Of a DNA stretch of 64,000 bases, positions 32,845 to 44,275 are shown piece after piece. This DNA is from Abelmoschus esculentus. Lineage: Eukaryota > Streptophyta > Magnoliopsida > Malvales > Malvaceae. Where the stretch lies: NCBI GenBank assembly GCA_035048815.1, contig JAUCBN010000012.1, positions 14,085,001-14,149,000 of the forward strand. Reading direction: 5' to 3'. The translations under genes and the position numbers were made by a program. Below the pieces are notes generated by a model. That model was not told the DNA's origin, ran no database searches, and was given only the letters and a program-made list of their open reading frames with translations. Positions within the stretch are counted from its first letter, which is position 1. Every line of letters starts with the position of its first letter.

Positions 32845-32963
32845 GTGGTGCAACACAAGGACTTCCCAGGAGGTCAACCATCCTAGTACTACTCTCGCCC
32901 AAGCACGCTTAACTGCAAAGTTCTGATGGGATCCGGTGCATTAGTGCTGGTATGATCGCACCC
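32845..32963 (-). rRNA. 5S rRNA copy 117
   Basis: Variants C118A, C107T, G87T, C47T, C46T; as copies 103 and 110. Confidence 0.97.
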
Positions 32964-33128
32964 GTCAAGGAATGCGCGCTGAACGTACTAATAGGATCAA
33001 CGGCGCGCGATTATGACTTGCGAGACTCTTTTAACATAAAAGCACGAGGGAGGACGTACCGACAATCCGAACCAAAAATTAACTAAAAACATTAAAAAAA
33101 AATAGAGGGATAAAACCGAGTCGAAAAA

Positions 33129-33247
33129 GAGGTGCAACACGAGGACTTCCCAGGAGGTCGCCCATCCTAGTACTACTCTCGCCCAAGCACGCTTAATTGC
33201 GGAGTTCTGATGGGATCCGGTGCATTAGTGCTGGTATGATCGCACCC
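33129..33247 (-). rRNA. 5S rRNA copy 118
   Basis: Variants C118T, T88C, G51A. Confidence 0.97.
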
Positions 33248-33412
33248 GTCAAGGAATGCGCGCTGAACGTACTAATAGGATCAACGACGCGCGATTATGA
33301 CTTGCGAGACTCTTTTAACATAAAAGCACGAGGGGGGACGTACCGACAATCCGAACCAAAAATTAACTAAAAACATTAAAAAAAAATAGAGGGATAAAAC
33401 CGAGTCGAAAAA

Positions 33413-33531
33413 GGGGTGCAACACGAGGACTTCCCAGGAGGTCACCCATCCTAGTACTACTCTCGCCCAAGCACGCTTAGCTGCGGAGTTCTGATGCGAT
33501 CCGATTCATTAGTGCTGGTATGATCGCACCC
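33413..33531 (-). rRNA. 5S rRNA copy 119
   Basis: Variants T52C, C35G, C28T, C26A. Confidence 0.97.
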
Positions 33532-33697
33532 GTCAAGGAATGCGCGCTGAACGTACTAATAGGATCAACGGCGCGCGATTATGACTTGCGAGACTCTTTT
33601 AACATAAAAGCACGAGGGGGGACGTACCGACAATCCGAATCAAAAATTAACTAAAAACATTAAAAAAAAAATAGAGGGATAAAACCTAGTCGAAAAA

Positions 33698-33816
33698 GGG
33701 GTGCAACACGAGGACTTCCCAAGAGGTCACCCATCCTAGTACTACTCTCGCCCAAGCACGCTTCACTGCGGAGTTCTGATGGGATCCGGTGCATTAGTGC
33801 TGGTATGATCGCACCC
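33698..33816 (-). rRNA. 5S rRNA copy 120
   Basis: Variants C95T, T53G. Confidence 0.97.
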
Positions 33817-33980
33817 GTTAAGGAATGCGCGCTGAACGTACTAATAGGATCAACGGCCCGCGATTATGACTTGCAAGACTCTTTTAACATAAAAGCACGA
33901 GGGGGACGTACCTACAATCCGAACCAAAAATTAACTAAAAACATTAAAAAAAAATAGAGGGATAAAACCGAGTCGAAAAA

Positions 33981-34099
33981 GAGATGCAACACGAGGACTT
34001 CCCAGGAGGTCGCCCATCCTAGTACTACTCTCGCCCAAGCACGCTTAATTGCAGAGTTCTGATGGGATCCGGTGCATTAGTGCAGGTATGATCGCACCC
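33981..34099 (-). rRNA. 5S rRNA copy 121
   Basis: Variants C118T, C116T, T88C, G51A, C47T, A16T; as copy 114. Confidence 0.96.
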
Positions 34100-34264
34100 A
34101 TCAAGGAATGCGCGCTGAACGTACTAATAGGATCAACGGCCCGCGATTATGACTTGCGAGACTCTTTTAACATAAAAGCACGAGGGGGGACGTACAGACA
34201 ATCCGAACCAACAATTAACTAAAAACATTAAAAAAAAATAGAGGGATAAAACCGAGTCGAAAAA

Positions 34265-34383
34265 GAGGTGCAACACGAGGACTTCCCAGGAGGTCACCCA
34301 TCCTAGTACTACTCTCGCCCAAGCACGCTTAATTGCGGAGTTCTGATGGAATCCGGTGCATTAGTGCTGGTATGATCGCACCC
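34265..34383 (-). rRNA. 5S rRNA copy 122
   Basis: Variants C118T, G51A, C34T. Confidence 0.97.
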
Positions 34384-34548
34384 GTCAAAGAATGCGCGCT
34401 GAACGTACTAATAGGATCAACGGCGCGCGATTATGACTTGCGAGACTCTTTTAACATAAAAGCACGAGGGGGGACGTACCGACAATCCGAACCCAAAATT
34501 AACTAAAAACATTAAAAAAAAATAGAGCGACAAAACCGAGTCGAAAAA

Positions 34549-34667
34549 GGGGTGCAACACGAGGACTTCCCAGGAGGTCACCCATCCAAGTACTGCTCTC
34601 ACCCAAGAACGCTTAACTGCGAGGTTCTGATGGGACCCGGTGCATTAGTGCTGGTATGATCGCACCC
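34549..34667 (-). rRNA. 5S rRNA copy 123
   Basis: Variants A80T, T73C, C67T, G60T, C46T, T45C, A32G; one of the more changed copies. Confidence 0.95.
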
Positions 34668-34832
34668 GTCAAGGAATGCGCGCTCAACGTACTAATAGGA
34701 TCAACGGCGCGCGATTATGACTTGCGAGACTCTTTTAACATAAAAGCACGAGGGGGGACGTACCGACAATCCGAACCAAAAATTAACTAAAAACATTAAA
34801 AAAAAATAGAGGGATAAAACCGAGTTGAAAAA

Positions 34833-34951
34833 GTGGTGCAACACGAGGACTTCCCAGGAGGTCACCCATCCTAGTACTACTCTCGCCCAAGCACGCTTAG
34901 CTGCAGAGTTCTGATGGGATCCGGTGCATTAGTGCTGGTATGATCGCACCC
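34833..34951 (-). rRNA. 5S rRNA copy 124
   Basis: Variants C118A, T52C, C47T. Confidence 0.97.
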
Positions 34952-35114
34952 GTTAAGGAATGCGCGCTGAACGTACTAATAGGATCAACGACGCGCGATT
35001 ATGACTTGCGAGACTCTTTTAACATAAAAGCACGAGGGGGACGTACCGACAATCCGAACCAAAAATTAACTAAAAACATTAAAAAAAATAGAGGGATAAA
35101 ACCGAGTCGAAAAA

Positions 35115-35233
35115 AAGGTGCAACACGAGGACTTCCCAGGAGGTCACCCATCCTAGTACTACTCTCGCCCACGCACGCTTAACTGCAACGTTCTGATGGG
35201 ATCCGGTGCATTAGTGCTGGTATGATCGCACCC
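35115..35233 (-). rRNA. 5S rRNA copy 125
   Basis: Variants C119T, C118T (T run lengthened to 7), T62G, C47T, C46T, T45G. Confidence 0.96.
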
Positions 35234-35397
35234 ATCAAGGAATGCACGCTGAACGTACTAATAGGATCAACGGCGCGCGATTACGACTTGCGAGACTCTT
35301 TTAACATAAAAGCACGAGGGGGGACGTACCGAGAATCCGAACCAAAAATTAACTAAAAACATTAAAAAAAATAGAGGGATAAAACCGAGTCGAAAAA

Positions 35398-35516
35398 GGG
35401 GTGCAACACGAGGACTTCCCAAGAGGTCACCCATCCTAGTACTACTCTCGCCCAAGCACGCTTAACTGCGGAGTTCTGATGGGATCCGGTGCATTAGAGC
35501 TGGTATGATCACACCC
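35398..35516 (-). rRNA. 5S rRNA copy 126
   Basis: Variants C95T, A19T, C6T. Confidence 0.97.
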
Positions 35517-35680
35517 GTCAAGGAATGCGCGCTGAACGTACTAATAGGAACAACGGCGCGCGATTATGACTTGCGAGACTCTTTTAACATAAAAGCACGA
35601 GGGGGGACGTACCGACAATCCGAACCAAAAATTAACTAAAAACATTAAAAAAAATAGAGAGATAAAACCGAGTCGAAAAA

Positions 35681-35799
35681 GAAGTGCAACACGAGGACTT
35701 CCTAGGAGGTCACCCATCCTAGTACTACTCTCGCCCAAGCACGCTTAACTGCGGAGTTTTGATGGGATCCGGTGCATTAGTGCTGGTATGATCGCACCC
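35681..35799 (-). rRNA. 5S rRNA copy 127
   Basis: Variants C118T, C117T (G-U pairs in helix I), G97A, G41A. Confidence 0.97.
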
Positions 35800-35963
35800 G
35801 TTAAGGAATGCGCGCTGAACGTACTAATAGGATCAACGGCGCGCGATTATGACTTGCGAGACTCTTTTAACATAAAAGCACGAGGGGGGACGTACCGACA
35901 ATCCGAACCAAAAATTAACTAAAAACATTAAAAAAAATAGAGGGATAAAACCGAGTCGAAAAA

Positions 35964-36082
35964 GGGGTGCAACACGAGGACTTCCCAGGAGGTCACCCAT
36001 CCTAGTACTACTCTCGCCCAAGCACGCTTAACTACGGAATTCTGATGTGATCCGGTGCATTAGTGCTGGTATGATCACACCC
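35964..36082 (-). rRNA. 5S rRNA copy 128
   Basis: Variants C49T, C44T, C35A, C6T. Confidence 0.97.
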
Positions 36083-36247
36083 ATCAAGGAATGCGCACTG
36101 AACGTACTAATAGGATGAACGGCGCGCGATTATGACTTGCGAGACTCTTTTAACATAAAAGCACGAGGGGGGACGTACCGACAATCCGAACCAAAAATTA
36201 ACTAAAAACATTAAAAAAAAATAGAGGGATAAAACCGAGTCGAAAAA

Positions 36248-36366
36248 GGGGTGCAACACGAGGACTTCCCAGGAGGTCACCCATCCTAGTACTACTCTCG
36301 CCCAAGCACGCTTAACTACAGAGTTCTGATGGGTTCCGATGCATTAGTGCTGGTATGATCGCACCC
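36248..36366 (-). rRNA. 5S rRNA copy 129
   Basis: Variants C49T, C47T, T33A, C28T. Confidence 0.97.
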
Positions 36367-36529
36367 GTTAAGGAATGCGCGCTGAACGTACTAATAGGAT
36401 CAACGACGCGCGATTATGACTTGCGAGACTCTTTTAACATAAAAGCACGAGGGGGACGTACCGACAATCCGAACCAAAAATTAACTAAAAACATTAAAAA
36501 AAATAGAGGGATAAAACCGAGTCGAAAAA

Positions 36530-36648
36530 AGGGTGCAACAGGAGGACTTCCCAGGAGGTCACCCATCCTAGTACTACTCTCGCCCACGCACGCTTAACTG
36601 CAACGTTCTGATGGGATCCGGTGCATTAGTGCTGGTATGATCGCACCC
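36530..36648 (-). rRNA. 5S rRNA copy 130
   Basis: Variants C119T, G108C, T62G, C47T, C46T, T45G. Confidence 0.96.
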
Positions 36649-36812
36649 GTCAAGGAATGCACGCTGAACGTACTAATAGGATCAACGGCGCGCGATTACG
36701 ACTTGCGAGACTCTTTTAACATAAAAGCACGAGGGGGGACGTACCGACAATCCGAACCAAAAATTAACTAAAAACATTAAAAAAAATAGAGGGATAAAAC
36801 CGAGTCGAAAAA

Positions 36813-36931
36813 AAGGTGCAACACGAGGACTTCCCAGGAGGTCACCCATCCTAGTACTACTCTCGCCCACGCACGCTTAACTGCAACGTTCTGATGGGAT
36901 CCGGTGCATTAGTGCTGGTATGATCGCACCC
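36813..36931 (-). rRNA. 5S rRNA copy 131
   Basis: Variants C119T, C118T, T62G, C47T, C46T, T45G; as copy 125. Confidence 0.96.
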
Positions 36932-37095
36932 ATCAAGGAATGCACGCTGAACGTACTAATAGGATCAACGGCGCGCGATTACGACTTGCGAGACTCTTTT
37001 AACATAAAAGCACGAGGGGGGACGTACCGAGAATCCGAACCAAAAATTAACTAAAAACATTAAAAAAAATAGAGGGATAAAACCGAGTCGAAAAA

Positions 37096-37214
37096 GGGGT
37101 GCAACACGAGGACTTCCCAAGAGGTCACCCATCCTAGTACTACTCTCGCCCAAGCACGCTTAACTGCGGAGTTCTGATGGGATCCGGTGCATTAGAGCTG
37201 GTATGATCGCACCC
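37096..37214 (-). rRNA. 5S rRNA copy 132
   Basis: Variants C95T, A19T. Confidence 0.97.
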
Positions 37215-37378
37215 GTCAAGGAATGCGCGCTGAACGTACTAATAGGAACAACGGCGCGCGATTATGACTTGCGAGACTCTTTTAACATAAAAGCACGAGG
37301 GGGGACGTACCGACAATCCGAACCAAAAATTAACTAAAAACATTAAAAAAAATAGAGAGATAAAACCGAGTCGAAAAA

Positions 37379-37497
37379 GAAGTGCAACACGAGGACTTCC
37401 TAGGAGGTCACCCATCCTAGTACTACTCTCGCCCAAGCACGCTTAACTGCGGAGTTTTGATGGGATCCGGTGCATTAGTGCTGGTATGATCGCACCC
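37379..37497 (-). rRNA. 5S rRNA copy 133
   Basis: Variants C118T, C117T, G97A, G41A; as copy 127. Confidence 0.97.
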
Positions 37498-37661
37498 GTT
37501 AAGGAATGCGCGCTGAACGTACTAATAGGATCAACGGCGCGCGATTATGACTTGCGAGACTCTTTTAACATAAAAGCACGAGGGGGGACGTACCGACAAT
37601 CCGAACCAAAAATTAACTAAAAACATTAAAAAAAATAGAGGGATAAAACCGAGTCGAAAAA

Positions 37662-37780
37662 GGGGTGCAACACGAGGACTTCCTAGGAGGTCACCCATCC
37701 TAGTACTACTCTCGCCCAAGCACGCTTAACTACGGAATTCTGATGTGATCCGGTGCATTAGTGCTGGTATGATCACACCC
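37662..37780 (-). rRNA. 5S rRNA copy 134
   Basis: Variants G97A, C49T, C44T, C35A, C6T. Confidence 0.97.
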
Positions 37781-37945
37781 ATCAAGGAATGCGCACTGAA
37801 CGTACTAATAGGATGAACGGCGCGCGATTATGACTTGCGAGACTCTTTTAACATAAAAGCACGAGGGGGGACGTACCGACAATCCGAACCAAAAATTAAC
37901 TAAAAACATTAAAAAAAAATAGAGGGATAAAACCGAGTCGAAAAA

Positions 37946-38064
37946 GGGGTGCAACACGAGGACTTCCCAGGAGGTCACCCATCCTAGTACTACTCTCGCC
38001 CAAGCACGCTTAACTGCAGAGTTCTGATGGGTTCCGATGCATTAGTGCTGGTATGATCGCACCC
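37946..38064 (-). rRNA. 5S rRNA copy 135
   Basis: Variants C47T, T33A, C28T. Confidence 0.97.
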
Positions 38065-38227
38065 GTTAAGGAATGCGCGCTGAACGTACTAATAGGATCA
38101 ACGACGCGCGATTATGACTTGCGAGACTCTTTTAACATAAAAGCACGAGGGGGACGTACCGACAATCCGAACCAAAAATTAACTAAAAACATTAAAAAAA
38201 ATAGAGGGATAAAACCGAGTCGAAAAA

Positions 38228-38346
38228 AGGGTGCAACACGAGGACTTCCCAGGAGGTCACCCATCCTAGTACTACTCTCGCCCACGCACGCTTAACTGCA
38301 ACGTTCTGATGGGATCCGGTGCATTAGTGCTGGTATGATCGCACCC
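38228..38346 (-). rRNA. 5S rRNA copy 136
   Basis: Variants C119T, T62G, C47T, C46T, T45G. Confidence 0.97.
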
Positions 38347-38511
38347 GTCAAGGAATGCACGCTGAACGTACTAATAGGATCAACGGCGCGCGATTACGAC
38401 TTGCGAGACTCTTTTAACATAAAAGCACGAGGGGGGACGTACCGACAATCCGAACCAAAAATTAACTAAAAACATTAAAAAAAAATAGAGGGATAAAACC
38501 GAGTCGAAAAA

Positions 38512-38630
38512 GGGGTGCAACACGAGGACTTCCCAAGAGGTCACCAATCCTAGTACTACTCTCGCCCAAGCACGCTTAACTGCGGAGTTCTGATGGGATC
38601 CGGTGCATTAGAGCTGGTATGATCGCACCC
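38512..38630 (-). rRNA. 5S rRNA copy 137
   Basis: Variants C95T, G85T, A19T. Confidence 0.97.
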
Positions 38631-38793
38631 GTCAAGGAATGCGCGCTGAACGTACTAATAGGAACAACGGCGCGCGATTATGACTTGCGAGACTCTTTTA
38701 ACATAAAAGCACGAGGGGGGACGTACCGACAATCCGAACCAAAAATTAACTAAAAACATTAAAAAAATAGAGAGATAAAACCGAGTCGAAAAA

Positions 38794-38912
38794 GAAGTTC
38801 AACACGAGGACTTCCTAGGAGGTCACCCATCCTAGTACTACTCTCGCCCAAGCACACTTAACTGCGGAGTTTTGATGGGATCCGGTGCATTAGTGCTGGT
38901 ATGATCGCACCC
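38794..38912 (-). rRNA. 5S rRNA copy 138
   Basis: Variants C118T, C117T, C114A, G97A, C57T, G41A. Confidence 0.96.
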
Positions 38913-39077
38913 GTCAAGGAATGCGCGCTGAACGTACTAATAGGATCAACGGCGCGCGATTATGACTTGCGAGACTCTTTTAACATAAAAGCACGAGGGG
39001 GGACGTACCGACAATCCGAACCAAAAATTAACTAAAAACATTAAAAAAAAATAGAGGGATAAAACCGAGTCGAAAAA

Positions 39078-39196
39078 GGGGTGCAACACGAGGACTTCCC
39101 AGGAGGTCACCCATCCTAGTACTACTCTCGCCCAAGCACGCTTAACTGCAGAGTTCTGATGGGATCCGGTGCATTAGTGCTGGTATAATCGCACCC
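39078..39196 (-). rRNA. 5S rRNA copy 139
   Basis: Variants C47T, C10T. Confidence 0.97.
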
Positions 39197-39359
39197 GTTA
39201 AGGAATGCGCGCTGAACGTACTAATAGGATCAACGACGCGCGATTATGACTTGCGAGACTCTTTTAACATAAAAGCACGAGGGGGACGTACCGACAATCC
39301 GAACCAAAAATTAACTAAAAACAATAAAAAAAATAGAGGGATAAAACCGAGTCGAAAAA

Positions 39360-39478
39360 AGGGTGCAACACGAGGACTTCCCAGGAGGTCACGCATCCTA
39401 GTACTACTCTCGCCCACGCACGCTTAACTGCAACGTTCTGATGGGATCCGGTGCATTAGTGCTGGTATGATCGCACCC
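39360..39478 (-). rRNA. 5S rRNA copy 140
   Basis: Variants C119T, G86C, T62G, C47T, C46T, T45G. Confidence 0.96.
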
Positions 39479-39642
39479 GTCAAGGAATGCACGCTGAACG
39501 TACTAATAGGATCAACGGCGCGCGATTACGACTTGCGAGACTCTTTTAACATAAAAGCACGAGGGGGGACGTACCGACAATCCGAACCAAAAATTAACTA
39601 AAAACATTAAAAAAAATAGAGGGATAAAACCGAGTCGAAAAA

Positions 39643-39761
39643 GGGGTACAACACGAGGACTTCCCAAGAGGTCACCCATCCTAGTACTACTCTCGCCCAA
39701 GCACGCTTAACTGCGGAGTTCTGATGGGATCCGGTGCATTAGAGCTGGTATGATCGCACCC
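39643..39761 (-). rRNA. 5S rRNA copy 141
   Basis: Variants C114T, C95T, A19T. Confidence 0.97.
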
Positions 39762-39925
39762 GTCAAGGAATGCGCGCTGAACGTACTAATAGGAACAACG
39801 GCGCGCGATTATGACTTGCGAGACTCTTTTAACATAAAAGCACGAGGGGGGACGTACCGACAATCCGAACCAAAAATTAACTAAAAATATTAAAAAAAAT
39901 AGAGAGATAAAACCGAGTCGAAAAA

Positions 39926-40044
39926 GAAGTGCAACACGAGGACTTCCTAGGAGGTCACCCATCCTAGTACTACTCTCGCCCAAGCACGCTTAACTGCGGA
40001 GTTTTGATGGGATCCGGTGCATTAGTGCTGGTATGATCGCACCC
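39926..40044 (-). rRNA. 5S rRNA copy 142
   Basis: Variants C118T, C117T, G97A, G41A. Confidence 0.97.
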
Positions 40045-40208
40045 GTTAAGGAATGCGCGCTGAACGTACTAATAGGATCAACGGCGCGCGATTATGACTT
40101 GCGAGACTCTTTTAACATAAAAGCACGAGGGGGGACGTACCGACAATCCGAACCAAAAATTAACTAAAAACATTAAAAAAAATAGAGGGATAAAACCGAG
40201 TCGAAAAA

Positions 40209-40327
40209 GGGGTGCAACACGAGGACTTCCCAGGAGGTCACCCATCCTAGTACTACTCTCGCCCAAGCACGCTTAACTACGGAATTCTGATGTGATCCGG
40301 TGCATTAGTGCTGGTATGATCACACCC
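40209..40327 (-). rRNA. 5S rRNA copy 143
   Basis: Variants C49T, C44T, C35A, C6T. Confidence 0.97.
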
Positions 40328-40466
40328 ATCAAGGAATGCGCACTGAACGTACTAATAGGATGAACGGCGCGCGATTATGACTTGCGAGACTCTTTTAGCA
40401 TAAAAGCACGAGGGGGGACGTACCGACAATCCGAACCAAAAATTAACTAAAAACCGAGTCGAAAAA

Positions 40467-40585
40467 GGGGTGCAACACGAGGACTTCCCAGGAGGTCACC
40501 CATCCTAGTACTACTCTCGCCCAAGCACGCTTGACTGCGGTGTTCTGATGGGATCCAGTGCATTAGTGCTGGTATGATCGCACCC
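40467..40585 (-). rRNA. 5S rRNA copy 144
   Basis: Variants T53C, T45A, C29T. A 26-bp deletion removes the second T run from the spacer downstream. Confidence 0.97.
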
Positions 40586-40748
40586 TTCAAGGAATGCGCG
40601 CTGAACGTACTAATAGTATCAACGGCGCGCGATTATGACTTGCGAGACTCTTTTAACATAAAAGCACGAGGGGGACGTACCGACAATCCAAACCAAAAAT
40701 TAACTAAAAACATTAAAAAAAATAGAGGGATAAAACCGAGTCGAATAA

Positions 40749-40867
40749 GGGGTGCAACACGAGGACTTCCCAGGAGGTCACCTATCCTAGTACAACTCTC
40801 GCCCAAGCAAGCTTAACGGCGGAGTTCTGATGGGATCCGGTGCATTAGTGCTGGTATGATCGCACCC
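40749..40867 (-). rRNA. 5S rRNA copy 145, interrupted terminator
   Basis: Terminator reads TTATT. Variants G85A, A74T, G58T, A50C. Confidence 0.96.
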
Positions 40868-41031
40868 GTCAAGGAATGCGCGCTGAACGTACTAATAGGA
40901 TCAACGACGCGCGATTATGACTTGCGAGACTCTTTTAACATAAAAGAACGAGGGGGACGTACCGACAATCCGAACCAAAAATTAACTAAAAACATTAAAA
41001 AAAAATAGAGGGATAAAACCGAGTCGAAAAA

Positions 41032-41150
41032 GGGGTGCAACACGGGGACTTCCCAGGAGGTCACCCATCCTAGTACTAATCTCGCCCAAGCACGCTTGAC
41101 TGCAGAGTTCTGATGGGATCCGGTGCATTAGTGCTGGTATGATCGCACCC
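41032..41150 (-). rRNA. 5S rRNA copy 146
   Basis: Variants T106C, G72T, T53C, C47T. Confidence 0.97.
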
Positions 41151-41315
41151 GTCAAGGAATGCGCGCTGAACGTACTAATAGGATCAACGGCGCGCGATTA
41201 TGACTTGCGAGACTCTTTTAACATAAAAGCACGAGGGGGGACGTACCGACAATCCGAAGCAAAAATTAACTAAAAACATTAAAAAAAAATAGAGGGATAA
41301 AACCGAGTCGAAAAA

Positions 41316-41434
41316 GGGGTGCAACACGAGGACTTCCCAGGAGGTCACCCATCCTAGTACTACTCTCGCCCAAGCACGCTTCACTGCGGAGTTCTGATGG
41401 GACCCGGTGCATTAGTGCTGGTATGATCGCACCC
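41316..41434 (-). rRNA. 5S rRNA copy 147
   Basis: Variants T53G, A32G. Confidence 0.97.
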
Positions 41435-41600
41435 GTTAAGGAATGCGCGCTGAACGTACTAATAGGATCAACGGCGCGCGATTATGACTTGCGAGACTCT
41501 TTTAACATAAAAGCACGAGGGGGGACGTACCGACAATCCGAACCAAAAATTAACTAAAAACATTAAAAAAAAAATAGAGGGATAAAACCGAGTCGAAAAA

Positions 41601-41719
41601 GGGGTGCAACACGAGGACTTCCCAGGAGGTCACCCATCCTAGTACTACTCTCGCCCAAGAACGCTTAACTGCAAAGTTCTGATGGGACCCGATGCATTAG
41701 TGCTGGTATGATCGCACCC
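41601..41719 (-). rRNA. 5S rRNA copy 148
   Basis: Variants G60T, C47T, C46T, A32G, C28T. Confidence 0.97.
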
Positions 41720-41885
41720 GTCAAGGAATGCGCGCTGAACGTACTAATAGGATCAACGACGCGCGATTATGACTTGCGAGACTCTTTTAACATAAAAGCA
41801 CGAGGGGGGACGTACCGACAATCCGAACCAAAAATTAACTACAAACATTAAAAAAAAAATAGAGGGATAAAACCGAGTCGAAAAA

Positions 41886-42004
41886 GGGGTGCAACACGAG
41901 GACTTCCCAAGAGGTCACCCATCCTAGTACTACTCTCGCCCAAGCACGCTCAACTGCGGAGTTCTGATGGGATCCGGTGCATTAGAGCTGGTATGATCGC
42001 ACCC
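41886..42004 (-). rRNA. 5S rRNA copy 149
   Basis: Variants C95T, A54G, A19T. Confidence 0.97.
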
Positions 42005-42169
42005 GTCAAGGAATGCGCGCTGAACGTACTAATAGGAACAACGGCGCGCGATTAGGACTTGCGAGACTCTTTTAACATAAAAGCACGAGGGGGGACGTAC
42101 CGACAATCCGAACCAAAAATTAACTAAAAACATTAAAAAAAAATAGAGGGATAAAACCGAGTCGAAAAA

Positions 42170-42288
42170 GAAGTGCAACACGAGGACTTCCTAGGAGGTC
42201 ACCCATCCTAGTACTACTCTCGCCGAAGCACGCTTAACTGCGGAGTTTTGATGGGATCCGGTGCATTAGTGCTGGTATGATCGCACCC
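42170..42288 (-). rRNA. 5S rRNA copy 150
   Basis: Variants C118T, C117T, G97A, G64C, G41A. Confidence 0.97.
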
Positions 42289-42452
42289 GTTAAGGTATGC
42301 GCGCTGAACGTACTAAAAGGATCAACGGCGCGCGATTATGACTTGCGAGACTCTTTTAACATAAAAGCACGAGGGGGGACGTACCGACAATCCGAACCAA
42401 AAATTAACTAAAAACATTAAAAAAAATAGAGGGATAAAACCGAGTCGAAAAA

Positions 42453-42571
42453 GGGGTGCAACACGAGGACTTCCCAGGAGGTCACCCATCCTAGTACTAC
42501 TCTCGCCCAAGAACGCTTGACTGCGGAGTTCTGATGGGATCCGGTGCATTAATGTTGGTATGATCGCACCC
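42453..42571 (-). rRNA. 5S rRNA copy 151
   Basis: Variants G60T, T53C, C20T, G17A. Confidence 0.97.
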
Positions 42572-42735
42572 ATCAAAGAATGCGCGCTGAACGTACTAAT
42601 AGGATCAACGGCGCGCGATTATGACTTGCGAGACTCTTTTAGCATAAAAGCACGAGGGGGGACGTACCGACAATCCGAACCAAAAATTAACTAAAAACAT
42701 TAAAAAAAATAGAGGGATAAAACCGAGTAGAAAAA

Positions 42736-42854
42736 GGGGTGCAACACGAGGACTTCCCAGGAGGTCACCCATCCTAGTACTAATCTCGCCCAAGCACGCT
42801 TGACTGCAGAGTTCTGATGGGATCCGGTGCATTAGTGCTGGTATGATCGCACCC
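42736..42854 (-). rRNA. 5S rRNA copy 152
   Basis: Variants G72T, T53C, C47T. Confidence 0.97.
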
Positions 42855-43019
42855 GTCAAGGAATGCGCGCTGAACGTACTAATAGGATCAACGGCGCGCG
42901 ATTATGACTTGCGAGACTCTTTTAACATAAAAGCACGAGGGGGGACGTACCGACAATCCGAAGCAAAAATTAACTAAAAACATTAAAAAAAAATAGAGGG
43001 ATAAAACCGAGTCGAAAAA

Positions 43020-43138
43020 GGGGTGCAACACGAGGACTTCCCAGGAGGTCACCCATCCTAGTACTACTCTCGCCCAAGCACGCTTCACTGCGGAGTTCTG
43101 ATGGGACCCGGTGCATTAGTGCTGGTATGATCGCACCC
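43020..43138 (-). rRNA. 5S rRNA copy 153
   Basis: Variants T53G, A32G; partner of copy 147. Confidence 0.97.
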
Positions 43139-43304
43139 GTTAAGGAATGCGCGCTGAACGTACTAATAGGATCAACGGCGCGCGATTATGACTTGCGAGA
43201 CTCTTTTAACATAAAAGCACGAGGGGGGACGTACCGACAATCCGAACCAAAAATTAACTAAAAACATTAAAAAAAAAATAGAGGGATAAAACCGAGTCGA
43301 AAAA

Positions 43305-43423
43305 GGGGTGCAACACGAGGACTTCCCAGGAGGTCACCCATCCTAGTACTACTCTCGCCCAAGAACGCTTAACTGCAGAGTTCTGATGGGACCCGATGCA
43401 TTAGTGCTGGTATGATCGCACCC
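43305..43423 (-). rRNA. 5S rRNA copy 154
   Basis: Variants G60T, C47T, A32G, C28T. Confidence 0.97.
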
Positions 43424-43589
43424 GTCAAGGAATGCGCGCTGAACGTACTAATAGGATCAACGACGCGCGATTATGACTTGCGAGACTCTTTTAACATAAA
43501 AGCACGAGGGGGGACGTACCGACAATCCGAACCAAAAATTAACTACAAACATTAAAAAAAAAATAGAGGGATAAAACCGAGTCGAAAAA

Positions 43590-43708
43590 GGGGTGCAACA
43601 CGAGGACTTCCCAAGAGGTCACCCATCCTAGTACTACTCTCGCCCAAGCACGCTCAACTGCGGAGTTCTGATGGGATCCGGTGCATTAGAGCTGGTATGA
43701 TCGCACCC
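43590..43708 (-). rRNA. 5S rRNA copy 155
   Basis: Variants C95T, A54G, A19T. Confidence 0.97.
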
Positions 43709-43873
43709 GTCAAGGAATGCGCGCTGAACGTACTAATAGGAACAACGGCGCGCGATTATGACTTGCGAGACTCTTTTAACATAAAAGCACGAGGGGGGAC
43801 GTACCGACAATCCGAACCAAAAATTAACTAAAAACATTAAAAAAAAATAGAGGGATAAAACCGAGTCGAAAAA

Positions 43874-43992
43874 GAAGTGCAACACGAGGACTTCCTAGGA
43901 GGTCACCCATCCTAGTACTACTCTCGCCGAAGCACGCTTAACTGCGGAGTTTTGATGGGATCCGGTGCATTAGTGCTGGTATGATCGCACCC
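43874..43992 (-). rRNA. 5S rRNA copy 156
   Basis: Variants C118T, C117T, G97A, G64C, G41A. Confidence 0.97.
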
Positions 43993-44156
43993 GTTAAGGT
44001 ATGCGCGCTGAACGTACTAATAGGATCAACGGCGCGCGATTATGACTTGCGAGACTCTTTTAACATAAAAGCACGAGGGGGGACGTACCGACAATCCGAA
44101 CCAAAAATTAACTAAAAACATTAAAAAAAATAGAGGGATAAAACCGAGTCGAAAAA

Positions 44157-44275
44157 GGGGTGCAACACGAGGACTTCCCAGGAGGTCACCCATCCTAGTA
44201 CTACTCTCGCCCAAGAACGCTTGACTGCGGAGTTCTGATGGGATCCGGTGCATTAATGTTGGTATGATCGCACCC
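44157..44275 (-). rRNA. 5S rRNA copy 157
   Basis: Variants G60T, T53C, C20T, G17A. Confidence 0.97.

Larger units (their letters stand above)
32561..34548 (-). repeat. 7-unit block, copy 3 of 3
   Basis: Copies 116-122, closely like 109-115. Copies 123 and 124 look like the start of a fourth, more diverged copy. Confidence 0.85.
35398..38346 (-). repeat. 6-unit tandem duplication (1698-bp offset)
   Basis: Copies 126-130 match copies 132-136 in order, including the GAAG 3'-end family and the T33A family. Confidence 0.85.
38228..42571 (-). repeat. 32-unit-offset block, first copy
   Basis: Copies 136-151 match copies 168-183 one for one at an offset of 9040 to 9041 bp, including the 26-bp spacer deletion near 40452. 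Confidence 0.9.
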
